Positions 1-9,916 of a stretch of 64,000 bases of DNA are shown here, piece by piece. Numbering within the stretch: the stretch's first letter is position 1; each line of letters begins with the position of its first letter. Source of the DNA: Lineus longissimus. Its lineage: Eukaryota > Nemertea > Pilidiophora > Heteronemertea > Lineidae. The notes beneath the pieces were generated by a model. The model saw nothing but the letters and a program-made list of their open reading frames with translations. It was not told where the DNA came from and did no database searches. The stretch lies in NCBI RefSeq assembly GCF_910592395.1, contig NC_088321.1, forward strand, positions 5,954,001 through 6,018,000. The letters run 5' to 3'. A program made the position numbers and the translations under genes.

Positions 1-2
1 TA

Positions 3-122
3 AGCTACACTGTTGACGACTATGACACTCCTCACAAACCACATTGTGAATCAGACGCCGATAGGCTTGTTCGGGATTATATCCATTTTAAGCATCTTTT
101 GGATATTATTCCTAAATTTTAA
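3..122 (+). CDS. Possible terminal exon of an unidentified gene (partial)
   Basis: One frame is open from the window edge for 39 codons and ends in TAA at 120-122. The peptide is polar and balanced, ending in DYIHFKHLLDIIPKF, unlike random AT-rich translation. No start codon is present, so it would be the 3' end of a gene lying to the left. I do not recognise the family. It could equally be the end of a transposon reading frame or a chance open stretch. Confidence 0.3.
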   Translation, partial: SYTVDDYDTPHKPHCESDADRLVRDYIHFKHLLDIIPKF

Positions 123-578
123 AAAATCAAAACACATATGTCGGGGGGTAAACCCCCAGAAATTGAAGTGTGATTAAAAAACAGTGTGAATATTCATGTG
201 GTTCTCTCTCGGAGCTCAGAATAGTCGAGTTGCTTCATTCGCGCGTTTATCTCTTCTGGCGGCCATTTTAAGTCAAATCTAAGCCATTTGAAACGAATCC
301 ATGGACTTGAGAAACATTGTTTACATTGGATACGTCGTATGCACGTTAACCATAGTAGCGCTTCGGCTTTTCTGCTGCGCGCTTAATAACAAATTGAACT
401 GCGCATGCTCGGGCACTGGGGGCGGAGCTACAAATCTGAACTCGAATAGGAAGTTGGAAGTTTGACTTTCTCGGGCGGTGAAAGTCGAAAAGTTGAATAA
501 ATCGCTCGGCGGTTCCAGTTCGCTTTAAACAAAACCGACGGGTTCACTGCGCATGTGGAGTAATGAAGCTCCTCATCT
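123..578. other. Non-coding stretch, nothing recognised
   Basis: No convincing reading frame, RNA gene or paired repeat ends were seen. It may be the 3' flank of the possible exon at the window edge. Confidence 0.5.
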
Positions 579-1144
579 CCCAATCTTGACACTAGAGGCG
601 CTGATGTCGTTCCTAAACAACGGCTCTAGCACTGCTAAATTGCCACCATCTTGAAAAGCAGTACCGCGCATGTGGAAATGTAAAGAATCTTTACAATTGC
701 AAAGAGGCTATCGCATCACCACTACGCCCGAGAACACGATGGCTGCACTACGCTGCATTGATAGTTTGCAATAAATTCACGTAAAAACACACCAGAACAT
801 CTCGGGTTTTATTTACAAAGATCATATTTTGTTATTTATTTATAAAACAAGCCATTTTATGAAAGAAGGTGGCACTTACTAGGCCTGGATAAGACTTTGG
901 AGTTTGAAGTGGTGGTGACGCAGTGTTGAAAACACCTGAATCTCAGGATGCCGATATCCAAGATGGCGGAATTTTACCAATTCCAGTGTCTGAAATTGAA
1001 TTTTAATTTCGGCACTGTGCGAGTTTGCTCATCTCCCACTCAACCTCTCCCCCAGACGAATCATGCGTGTTCCGCTGTGGAGACGAGGTAAAAAGACGAT
1101 GCGTTGTAAGGAACGTAATCAGCGCCTCTAGTGTCAAGATTGGG
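579..1144. mobile_element. MITE-like element with 35-bp terminal inverted repeats
   Basis: The segment begins CCCAATCTTGACACTAGAGG and ends with the complement of the same sequence. The inverted arms (579-613 and 1110-1144) match apart from a few bases, and the interior has no open frame. This is the layout of a non-autonomous DNA transposon. I could not identify a target duplication, so the superfamily is open. Confidence 0.6.
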
Positions 1145-1184
1145 TTTCTAGCACATGGATTGGCAACTAGATTTTATAAGAATA

Positions 1185-1500
1185 AAAACTAGGTTTTGAT
1201 GAAGACAAGTATATAACATGGTTTTATTCCACAAAACCAATTTTCCTTCTACGTACAGTAACTAGGTTTTTATTGAAGAAGCATATAGGTTTAATTTTTT
1301 TAAACATAGTTTTCTTGCAAAAAACAATTGGGTTTTGATCAAGAAAACGTGGTTTTTATTATAAACCTATGCTTCCATACAAACCTAGTTTCACTGAACA
1401 AATTGTGGTGTTCTTCCATGAAACTAAGCTTTAAAAGAAGAAAACCAGGTTTTCTTACATAAAACTAGGTTTTCTTCCATAAACTACGTTTTTTTTAATT
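1185..1500. repeat. Degenerate AAACTAGGTTT-core minisatellite
   Basis: About twelve spaced copies of a near-palindromic core of the form AAAACTAGGTTTTC or its close variants occur roughly every 25-30 bp, separated by GAAGA/CTTCC-type spacers. Copies are strongly diverged. It is a decayed tandem array, not a gene. Confidence 0.55.
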
Positions 1501-2040
1501 ATTAGACCTACAGCTTGCCAACTACGCTGTAACTATACCATATAGGCCTATTCGACATTACGGTAGTGTAATATCGTGACTGCATGCGAAGCGATGTTCC
1601 GTGCTTGGCATTGGAGAAGAAAATAGCATCTCCTTTGAAATTGAAGCCCATTTTGTTGGTAGGCTGCATGGTTTGCCGTTTATTTTGGCTGTTTTTTTTA
1701 ATTTAGAGTGTGATTTGGGCCTTTGAGTGCCTGTTGATGACAGAACGTCATATTAAAGTGAAGTTGGAAAAAGTGTTGCTTTAAAAAAAATTTTTCATTC
1801 GAGTGTTCTTTTGTGAGAAGCCGGCATATTCATAAATGTTTTAGAGACATCATACCAATTGAACGGTTGCTTTCAATTTTGCTAGTTTAGGCTGTGTGGG
1901 GTAAAGTGTTAGTTGAGAGATTGGGAGAGTTGTCACAGCCTTTCTTAATGCTTACTTGCATAACGCACCAAACCTGCTCTCGCTGGGTCTGATGTTTCGG
2001 ACAAATATCACAGGATCGGCGACATCATCGGGTATTGACG
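1501..2040. other. Non-coding flank of the family-A LTR insertion
   Basis: No supported gene or repeat. The last four bases before the LTR (TCAT, 2041-2044) form the target duplication of the element that follows. Confidence 0.5.
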
Positions 2041-2578
2041 TCATTGTGACGATATTTAGAGTTCTTGCATTTACTTGTATTAACTGAATATTTTTCGTCG
2101 TCAAAGTTTTGCATATATCTATATTTGTACAGTATTTGTAAATTTTACAATTCCTGTATTTCACTTGGATTTTATATGTTGATGGGGACATCAATTTTTC
2201 GTTTGTGGGGGCAATGTGACAATATTAAGAATTGCTTACTACATTTGTATATCTGTAATTATTATTTCTGTGTTTCTCTCTAGCCCTGGTGAACCCAGAC
2301 ACCCAGGATCGTTAAACCGTTATGAGTTTCAACACCTGCTTTCTTAATTGCCCCTTTTCATTGTTTTATAATCTCTATCTTTTAAGCTGTTTGACCCCTT
2401 TTATGATCTTCCTGATTAGCAGCTGGTTACTAGGCTCCTGCCCTTGGCCCTGTCTGATAATCTTGTATTGATGCTGCTGTGTACTGATTGGTTGTTTCCT
2501 TAATTACTGAGTGCTAGTTGGCTCAGAGCCTGATATTTGGGCTAGGCTATTTACCCATGAGGGGTGTGTATAATTAGG

Positions 2579-2586
2579 TATAAATA
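2579..2586 (+). promoter_or_regulatory. TATA-like box in the 5' LTR
   Basis: TATAAATA within the U3-like part of the LTR, repeated at 7607-7614 in the 3' LTR. It is the likely core promoter for the gag-pol transcript. Confidence 0.5.
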
Positions 2587-2642
2587 ATGATGTTCAGATG
2601 TTTTTAGTAAGTCCTGGCAGATCCACAAAGCCAGCCTTCACG

Positions 2643-2764
2643 CTCTGTAGCTAAACAAGACATCTCTCTTGAAAAGCGCCAGAGCATTTTAATTGACTTC
2701 ACCCTCTGTAGCCAAACAAGACATTTCTCTTGAAAAGCGCCAGAGTATTTTAATTGACTTCACC
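2643..2764 (+). repeat. 61-bp tandem duplication unique to the 5' LTR
   Basis: Two adjacent 61-bp units (2643-2703 and 2704-2764) start with CTCTGTAGC and end with GACTTCACC, differing at about three positions. The 3' LTR has a single unit, which accounts exactly for the 945 versus 884 bp length difference. Confidence 0.9.
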
Positions 2765-2993
2765 CTTGACCTTACAGCATGGTAAGATTCTTTTATGTGA
2801 TCTCTTGTTGATATTTTATTGTGCGCCATATTTTTGTAATATTTTAGTGTCGGTTGTAAATATGAGGTTAGAGGGACGTGGATAATAAATAATGTAAATA
2901 TATATCTTAGTTGGTTTAGTCTTTGGGTTCGAGTTCAGAGTTGCGAAGTTTATACGGTGACAAATATTATAAGCCCTTTTACCGCTACATTTT

Positions 2994-3012
2994 TGGTGAC
3001 AGCTGTGGGATT
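2994..3012 (+). promoter_or_regulatory. Primer binding site, tRNA-Leu-like
   Basis: Four bases after the 5' LTR lies TGGTGACAGCTGTGGGATT. From memory of animal tRNA-Leu 3' ends this would pair with the tRNA tail plus CCA with about two mismatches. The position and the leading TGG are standard for minus-strand priming. The exact tRNA should be treated as inferred. Confidence 0.65.
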
Positions 3013-3115
3013 GACAAGTACTCCTTAGTTATAAGGACAAACCTCAATCCAGTGATACGAGCTTTGCCACAATATTTAGAATTTTATTTACAAACTCATT
3101 TTATATATTTTCAAG

Positions 3116-5311
3116 ATGGTTAGACGTAGGAAGACCCCGAAAGTTCAAAAGTCGGGCAAATCCCAAAATACTGAACAATCAGATGATGGAATAGAAAACA
3201 AAATTCCTGAAAAATTAGAATATAGCAACTCTGACTCGGAATCCAAGGCTAACACTCCAGATAATAGCGATAATGATCACTCTGACAATGAAGATGGTAA
3301 TCATGATGGGGATGATGAATCTTCAGATAATGAAGGTGATGCCATTAGGGCTGACCCTGATTTAGTAGGTCGTGAAGGTGATGCCAATAGGGCTGACCCT
3401 GAGTTAGTGGATAGGGGCGATGCCGCTAGGGCTGACCCTCATGTACTAGATAATGCAAGCATTCATGATGGTGATATGGCGGACCCAGGGATAAACCATG
3501 ACAAACCGATGATTAAATACCTCGTAACCCTCACTAGTGCACTCGAATCAGTGAAACAGGAAATGCTAAATCAGACAAAAATACTCTCTGACTTAGTCAA
3601 TCAAAAAAACCACCAACAAGATGCTACAGTGGGTAGACTAATCTCTGCACTTGCTCGAAACCACAGCGCTGTTATTCAAGGGCAAAGCGAAAACAAGCAA
3701 GCGCAGGCTGAACAGCTACATATAATGCAGCAAAACCTTGAAAATCACACCGTGTTGATCAATGAACTGCGCTCGAAAACTTTCGACCCCGCAAAAGAGA
3801 TTCGGGCTGAACATAGTAAACTTCTGACTGAGATATCCACTACGCAAGCGCAGAACAATGTCCAACTAATCAATAGTATGGAAAAGGCTCTTTTCCAGAA
3901 TACCGAGACGATGGGTGCAGTTATATCTAAGGCTTGCACTGATATGATAAAAAATTCGAGGAATGTAGCCTCTGAAACGATGCCACGTGAAAATGCAGAC
4001 CCTGTAATTACAACTCTGCCGAACTCACCAAAGCGGGTCAAAAACTGTACTAAGCCGTCGATATCTAGTACCCCTAGATCATACCTTAAACTAAAAGAGA
4101 AGACCGTAGACCCCGAATCTGACCTGTCAGGCTCTGACAGTAATGACGACGGAAAGTCTTCTGCTTGCCAATCAACAGTCAGCTCCAACCGCTCAAACAA
4201 GTTTAAGGCTTCTAAGCGCCCGAAATTATCTGCTTTTACTGGTTCAGAACCTTGGGAAATCTGGTACAATAGATTTTCAGATGTAGCTACTCGCTACGGT
4301 TGGGATGAGGATGAGAAGTTAGATGAACTTTTACCTCGACTTGAGGGAAAAGCTGGCGAATTTGTCTATGGACAACTACCCAGTAAAGTCAGGGGCAAAT
4401 ATACTAAACTTATCGCCGAATTGAACAGTAGGTTCAGAAAGATTGAGTCTACTAAGACCTACGCGAAGAAATTTTCTAACCGTAGACAGAGAGTAGAAGA
4501 AACTCCCGAAACATATTGCGCTGAACTAAAACGTCTATACGATAAGGCATACCCGAACAGGACCCAAGTGATCCGAGAAGAAGATCTTGTTCGAAAATTT
4601 TTCGATGGTCTGCACGACCAAGATACAAAGATTCAGATTGAATTCTTTAAATCACCCGAGACAGTTGACGAGGCCCTCAGTCTGGTAGTCAATTACAATG
4701 AGACGCGCCAACGCTTTTCATCTACTGCTACCAGTAGAAGTTCAAAACAACATCCCCGAGTTGACGGTAACGTTGTAGTTATATCCGACTCTGATGACAG
4801 TGACAGTACCCCTGATCCAGACGCAGCAAGGATCACCAGGGCGAGCCCACAAAATCAGAAGAAGTCAGATTCCGCAAAACATGTGAAACCTGCCAATATT
4901 AGTAGCTCGGATACTGATGGAAAGTCAGGCCTTACCTCAGTACTAACAGAGCTAGTCCAGCAAACGATTGGGTTTGAATTTGAGAAATATTCAAAGGGCC
5001 AGAGATCTAACTCAGATCAGCAACATCATCATAACCGGCAAGGTAACCATGATGGGGGCACTCACCAAAATAGAAGGAATACTCAGTACCCGCCGCAACT
5101 GTGTTGGACATGCAAAATGCCTGGTCACGTAGCTGCGAACTGCCAATCATATGATGACACTATCGCCAACCTTGGGAATCAACCCAACAGAGCGCGACAG
5201 TCTCAGAACTCCCATAATCAACATTATCCAGACAGACCTAGACCGCAATCACAAAACCGTAATGGGCCAACAGGCAATGCGCGCTACCACAACCAGCAGG
5301 GAAAGTGGTAA
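3116..5311 (+). CDS. gag: Gag polyprotein of the family-A LTR element
   Basis: An uninterrupted 731-residue frame. Residues 1-120 are acidic and include three tandem copies of a GDAxRADPxLV motif. Residues about 120-300 are Gln/Asn-rich and helical, followed by a basic Ser-rich linker. Residues about 365-535 match the retrotransposon Gag capsid domain, beginning near KLSAFTGSEPWEIWYNRFSD. A single CCHC zinc knuckle (C663, C666, H671, C676) near the C-terminus is followed by a basic Asn/Gln tail that would bind RNA. The start is the first ATG after the leader. The stop overlaps the protease frame by seven bases with a slippery heptamer just before it. The family function, known for Ty3/gypsy elements, is assembly of the virus-like particle. 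No frameshift or stop is visible. Confidence 0.88.
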   Translation: MVRRRKTPKVQKSGKSQNTEQSDDGIENKIPEKLEYSNSDSESKANTPDNSDNDHSDNEDGNHDGDDESSDNEGDAIRADPDLVGREGDANRADPELVDRGDAARADPHVLDNASIHDGDMADPGINHDKPMIKYLVTLTSALESVKQEMLNQTKILSDLVNQKNHQQDATVGRLISALARNHSAVIQGQSENKQAQAEQLHIMQQNLENHTVLINELRSKTFDPAKEIRAEHSKLLTEISTTQAQNNVQLINSMEKALFQNTETMGAVISKACTDMIKNSRNVASETMPRENADPVITTLPNSPKRVKNCTKPSISSTPRSYLKLKEKTVDPESDLSGSDSNDDGKSSACQSTVSSNRSNKFKASKRPKLSAFTGSEPWEIWYNRFSDVATRYGWDEDEKLDELLPRLEGKAGEFVYGQLPSKVRGKYTKLIAELNSRFRKIESTKTYAKKFSNRRQRVEETPETYCAELKRLYDKAYPNRTQVIREEDLVRKFFDGLHDQDTKIQIEFFKSPETVDEALSLVVNYNETRQRFSSTATSRSSKQHPRVDGNVVVISDSDDSDSTPDPDAARITRASPQNQKKSDSAKHVKPANISSSDTDGKSGLTSVLTELVQQTIGFEFEKYSKGQRSNSDQQHHHNRQGNHDGGTHQNRRNTQYPPQLCWTCKMPGHVAANCQSYDDTIANLGNQPNRARQSQNSHNQHYPDRPRPQSQNRNGPTGNARYHNQQGKW
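5299..5305 (+). promoter_or_regulatory. Candidate -1 ribosomal frameshift site between gag and pol
   Basis: The heptamer GGGAAAG lies in phase G GGA AAG, two codons before the gag stop. The pol frame is -1 relative to gag and opens at the last base of the heptamer. This fits the X XXY YYZ rule for simultaneous slippage. No downstream pseudoknot was worked out. Confidence 0.5.
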
Positions 5312-6858
5312 AGGCTAATTCTGCGGGCGAAGAGTTAGCCAATTCTGGTGAAAGTACTGATTTAACAACTAATGAGATGAGAAAAAGTGCCAATGACAAT
5401 GTTATAAGTGACGAATTAGATTTGCAGAAAGCAAGGCGTGAGAAACCGAGGTGTAGTGGTGTTTATATTGAAGGCTCTGTTCAAGGTGTTGATGTGTTAC
5501 TCACCGTTGATACAGGAGCAACCAGGACGTTTATGTCGAAGAGAGTGTATGAGAAAATTCCTCGTGAAGTGAAGCCTGAGCTTATAGCAAATCCTGAATC
5601 ACGACCTATGACGGGCGCAGATGGGACTTTAATCTCCCGTTTTGGTAAAGCAGTATTTAAACTAGGGTTAGGCCCCCTCCAAGTTGAGAGAACAATCATT
5701 GTCGCTGACATTGAAGATGAAATTTTAATCGGTGCAGACATTCTGATCCGAGATCCAGCCGGCCCGGCCGACTTGTTGTTGAGTCAAAATAAGATGGTGT
5801 TTCATGGAAAGAAGATTCCATTGATTAGGATAGGTACTCCCTATCAAGCCCGGAGAGTAATGGTAGCAGACCATTTTGTTGTACCAGCATTCAGTGAGAA
5901 AATGGTTGATTGTTTTGTTGAGTCAGATGGAAAACAAAGTACTAAAGATGACTCATGCTTATTGATTGAAAATAGTAAAACGTTTACTGAGAAAACAGGC
6001 ATGCTCATAGCTCCCTGTCTTGTAAACGCCGCTGAGAGTACCACTATTAGGATAAGAGTATTAAATCCTTTCAAGGATGATAAATCCATTAAGCAAGACA
6101 CGGCAGTTGGTATAGTTGAGAAAGTTGCGCCACCTGAACAATGTGTCGCGGTAGAAAAAAATCCTAAACTATCCGAGAATTTTGAAAGTGTCCGAAGACT
6201 ATGCCTCCAACAACCTAAAGACTGCAAATCTTATGAAAATAAGAAAAATGCACGATCTAGGCCAAAGAAACGAGACAAGTACAACTCTGTACAGTCTAAA
6301 AGAACCAGCTCAAAGTCACCCGAAATAACGCATGGTGAGCTTCCCCATCACCTAGTTGACCTCTATGAAAGGTCAAGTAAATCCAGGTCCCATTCAGAGA
6401 AACTTGAAATCCTGAAACTCTTGATCGAATTTCAAGGTGTATTCTCAAAAGATGAAGATGATATAGGGCGTACCTCCCTCATTGAACATAAGATTGAAAC
6501 TGGCGATGCCAGGTCTGTTAAGCAACATCCTCGTCGCGCCGCACTGGCTTTCCAAGATGAAGAGAAAGACTGTATAAAGAAATTGCTGAGACAAGGAACC
6601 ATACGTCCGTCAACTTCAACTGGCTCAACTCTCATACGACCAGAACACCCGTATTCTTCATACCCTGCAGCAGACCAATTACCGATTACAACTCGCCAGC
6701 ATGCAAGACAATATGGAAAGATCACCGGACAAAAATCGATTCTCCAAATTCAGGGACACTGCTTGAACATTTTCAGCATATGGACTTCAAACTCAATGGA
6801 ATTAACAATTTTGTTATATATGAAAGTGCTGAGATATTTAGTTTTCCAGTTGTGCTGA
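5305..6858 (+). CDS. pol: Truncated Pol: retropepsin plus the start of reverse transcriptase
   Basis: A 517-residue open frame in -1 phase to gag. Aspartic protease: active-site DTGA at residue 69 and the second-strand motif ILIGADIL near residues 144-151, typical retropepsin spacing. A less conserved linker follows, then the N-terminal edge of a gypsy reverse transcriptase (residues about 395-440, with HKIETGDARSVKQHPRR and a following GTIRPSTS). After that the sequence stops resembling any polymerase. The catalytic palm, RNase H and integrase are absent. The protease shows no damage, so the element could still make and process Gag if another element supplied polymerase. The listed start is the frameshift entry point, not an independent ATG. 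Confidence 0.82.
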   Translation: MVKANSAGEELANSGESTDLTTNEMRKSANDNVISDELDLQKARREKPRCSGVYIEGSVQGVDVLLTVDTGATRTFMSKRVYEKIPREVKPELIANPESRPMTGADGTLISRFGKAVFKLGLGPLQVERTIIVADIEDEILIGADILIRDPAGPADLLLSQNKMVFHGKKIPLIRIGTPYQARRVMVADHFVVPAFSEKMVDCFVESDGKQSTKDDSCLLIENSKTFTEKTGMLIAPCLVNAAESTTIRIRVLNPFKDDKSIKQDTAVGIVEKVAPPEQCVAVEKNPKLSENFESVRRLCLQQPKDCKSYENKKNARSRPKKRDKYNSVQSKRTSSKSPEITHGELPHHLVDLYERSSKSRSHSEKLEILKLLIEFQGVFSKDEDDIGRTSLIEHKIETGDARSVKQHPRRAALAFQDEEKDCIKKLLRQGTIRPSTSTGSTLIRPEHPYSSYPAADQLPITTRQHARQYGKITGQKSILQIQGHCLNIFSIWTSNSMELTILLYMKVLRYLVFQLC

Positions 6859-7060
6859 GACTTTTGGACATGTATTCGATTAATTGTGCTTAGAGCAGTT
6901 CATCTAATGTGATTAACCGGATACCTCGTTATCTTTCTTAATTCATTTTCATTTCATTTAATTCGATTTAATTTGATGTATACTTATTTCATTCTTGTCA
7001 CTCATTTATTATGTATCTGTTTCCTTAAGTTCCATTATTGATGAGGACATCAATTTTCGT
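6859..7060 (+). other. 3' untranslated part of the family-A element
   Basis: AT-rich, no frame. It sits between the truncated pol and the polypurine tract and includes a short segment (7037-7072) that recurs inside the LTRs. Confidence 0.6.
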
Positions 7061-7072
7061 TTGTGGGGGCAA
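7061..7072 (+). promoter_or_regulatory. Polypurine-type tract before the 3' LTR
   Basis: TTGTGGGGGCAA abuts the 3' LTR, the place where plus-strand synthesis is primed. The identical string recurs inside both LTRs (ending at 2214 and 7242). Confidence 0.6.
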
Positions 7073-7956
7073 TGTGACGATATTTAGAGTTCTTGCATTT
7101 ACTTGTATTAACTGAATATTTTTCGTCGTCAAAGTTTTGCATATATCTATATTTGTACAGTATTTGTAAATTTTACAATTCCTATATTTCACTTGGATTT
7201 TATATGTTGATGGGGACATCAATTTTTCGTTTGTGGGGGCAATGTGACAATATTAGGAATTGCTTACTACATTTGTATATCTGTAATTATTATTTCTGTG
7301 TTTCTCTCTAGCCCTGGTGAACCCAGACACCCAGGATCGTTAAACCGTTATGAGTTTCAACACCTGCTTTCTTAATTGCCCCTTTTCATTGTTTTATAAT
7401 CTCTATCTTTTAAGCTGTTTGACCCCTTTTATGATCTTCCTGATTAGCAGCTGGTTACTAGGCTCCTGCCCTTGGCCCTGTCTGATAATCTTGTATTGAT
7501 GCTGCTGTGTACTGATTGGTTGTTTCCTTAATTACTGAGTGCTAGTTGGCTCAGAGCCTGATATTTGGGCTAGGCTATTTACCCATGAGGGGTGTGTATA
7601 ATTAGGTATAAATAATGATGTTCAAATGTTTTTAGTAAGTCCTGGCAGATCCACAAAGCCAGCCTTCACGCTCTGTAGCTAAACAAGACATCTCTCTTGA
7701 AAAGCGCCAGAGTATTTTAATTGACTTCACCCTTGACCTTACAGCATGGTAAGATTCTTTTATGTGATCTCTTGTTGATATTTTATTGTGCGCCATATTT
7801 TTGTAATATTTTAGTGTCGGTTGTAAATATGAGGTTAGAGGGACGTGGATAATAAATAATGTAAATATATATCTTAGTTGGTTTAGTCTTTGGGTTCGAG
7901 TTCAGAGTTGCGAAGTTTATACGGTGACAAATATTATAAGCCCTTTTACCGCTACA
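7073..7956 (+). repeat. 3' LTR of family A (884 bp)
   Basis: Matches the 5' LTR almost base for base apart from the missing second 61-bp unit. It ends CGCTACA and is followed by the target duplication TCAT. Confidence 0.92.
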
Positions 7957-8160
7957 TCATAATAAGTCGGTCGGCTCTCTGACAAGAAGTGCAGATACGA
8001 AATATTCAAGATTCGCCCAGAGGGGATAGAACGTGAATGTGCTTTCACGTTTTTACAAGCGCGTCCCAAACCTTGTAGTAGAAAAATCTCAGCTTGCAGT
8101 TGATCATGAACGCTGCTGCTGCTGAGGGAAGACCCCGCGATTCTGAAAGTTAAATTTTGC

Positions 8161-8710
8161 GAACTTTGCAACCCTAGAACAATATTGGAAAGGCATAAAT
8201 CCAACTTGAAAACTCAACAGCCTGATGGGGAACCATTCCAGACATTTCTATCTGATTTGCGCAACAAAGCAAATGCATGCGATTATGTTGAACTAAAGGA
8301 TCAGTTACTGCGTAACCGATGGGAAACGGGAACCACTAAAGGACAACGTCCGCAAGATTCCTTTGAGGAACGCGAATTAGCTCTCAATGAAAAGAAACAG
8401 ATTCACGAGATTTCTAAGCAGGGTGCTATATAGGACATCCAAGGAAATCATGCCACAGCAAAAAGGAGGAACAGAATGATACACTTATTTGTGAAAAAAG
8501 GGAAACTTCATTTTAAGCCACCAAATAGCGGTTTTTAAAATGAATTGAAGCAGAGCAATCTGATTGCAAGAAAAAGAAATCGCACCCACCAGGTCAGGAT
8601 TCCTAATGTAGCAATTGTGGTTAAACCCATACGGGGAAAGATAAATCATCATGCCCAGCAAAAATGTGCAGTCCTACCAGAAAGTAAATGTCCTCAGGTT
8701 TTTAAAATAT
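8161..8710 (+). pseudogene. Decayed gag of a different Ty3/gypsy element
   Basis: The open part (8185-8433) translates to a capsid-like segment with EPFQTFLSDLRNKANACDY and ELKDQLLRNR. These match the C-terminal capsid helices of Mag/K02A2.6-type gypsy gags, including the 'xFVTDLRxKAxxCxF..LKDxLIRD' pattern. About 170 bp downstream a damaged zinc knuckle can be read (CSNCG, then THTGKDKSSCPAK) with an in-frame stop. No LTRs were found next to it. It is unrelated in sequence to the family-A gag. Confidence 0.6.
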
Positions 8711-9916
8711 AACAGAGACAGAATAAGGAAATTGAATGCGGTTTTCCACAGGCATTAGTATATTATAAGCTGCTCATGTATTCGTTGTATTTTAACCCAG
8801 CTAATCCTGTATCTTCATTATGGAGCAGGCAATTAAAAAAAAATCCAAATACTTTTTTATCTATCTTCGTTTATTTTCGTTCTTTTTCACAATGTATCGG
8901 TGAACTATGATGCAACTAAGCTTTTTCGCTTTCATTTGAAAATTCCTGCTAAATTATTCATTTTGAAGATTAATTTTAGCTCGCAGCAGGTAATTGTTTA
9001 TGTCAGCTAGCTTGATGGTGACCTTTGAGAACTCCCCTTATGGTCTCAGTCAGGGTCTTTATGAATTCAACACAATTGATTGATGGTTCTGTTACAATGA
9101 CTAGCATAACACCCGTGGCACGGGTTGTTTTAGGGTGTTGGCTTACTGTGGGGTTGGGGCAATTTGGGTGAAATGAAATGATATGTCTGTGATGTTGTCT
9201 TGATTTTGATGATTGGGACAATCTGGGTGATATGGGTTGATTGGTCTGAGGGGTTGTGACCGGAAAATCCACTCCATTTTTAGGAACTATTTCGCGAATG
9301 GTGAAGAGGCAATGACTGAAGTTACGAATTTAGTAAAACAAATGCCGCGAGCCTAGCGGGTGGCAGCACCAGACGGAGGAAGTAGTTCGCCTAGGGTTTT
9401 TTCGAATTCCTCCGCACGGACTCCAATGGTTCCGGAACACTCACTTACTTGTTAATCTGCAGTGGATAGCCTGTTTTTATTGCAGTAAAGAAATGTTAAT
9501 CGGGATTTTATATCATATTTTATTTTTGCCCCGAGTATTCATAAAGGGAGCTGTGCGCTACATTGCGCCCAGTGCTTGGGTCGGGTGAGGCGGTTTTGTT
9601 ATTATGTGACGTGTATCACGTGATGAATTCCCATACGGTACTTCGAAAAATTAAGAGCGATTAACAACGTAAGGTGAAAGAGCACGACCTAAATAAAGGG
9701 GGAAAATTGCGGAGATGGATGAATGCTTTAGACATATAGTGGCCCCAATACTTTCCCGGCTTATTTTTGTATAATCCCACACTTTTGATTTAATAGATGA
9801 CCCCATATGCAAATCAGACCTGCTGAAATGGCCCCTTATGTTAATGAGTATGCCCATATATAGAAAGAACAACAAATGCTATTTCTCCGAGATCGCTGTA
9901 AAGTTTACCCATTTAA
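8711..9916. other. Non-coding stretch
   Basis: No frame with family resemblance on either strand. There is a small direct/inverted patch of CAATGT- and GATTGGG-rich sequence near 9100-9270 but no clear element ends. Confidence 0.4.

Larger units (their letters stand above)
2045..2989 (+). repeat. 5' LTR of family A (945 bp)
   Basis: TG...CA-bounded repeat matching 7073-7956. It is 61 bp longer than the 3' copy because one internal unit is doubled. It carries a TATA-like box and an AATAAA-type signal (about 2883-2888). A second TGTGACAATATT start preceded by GTTTGTGGGGGCAA lies 170 bp inside it. Confidence 0.92.
2045..7956 (+). mobile_element. Family-A Ty3/gypsy-type LTR element, gag-protease only
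   Basis: Two long direct repeats starting TGTGACGATATTTAGAG and ending CCGCTACA flank a primer site, a gag frame, a protease frame and a purine-rich tract. The 4-bp duplication TCAT borders both ends (2041-2044 and 7957-7960). Apart from one 61-bp duplication, I see only about three substitutions between the LTRs, so the insertion is recent. Reverse transcriptase stops after its first few dozen residues, and RNase H and integrase are missing, so the copy cannot move on its own. A solo LTR of the same family lies at 43705-44291. Confidence 0.9.

Noticed and set aside
1952-2283. Short frames at the left end of the 5' LTR, repeated at 7025-7311
   Set aside because: They lie in LTR sequence, duplicated because the LTR is; no domain.
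3745-4269. 174-codon minus-strand frame inside gag
   Set aside because: It is the antisense shadow of a long gag frame.
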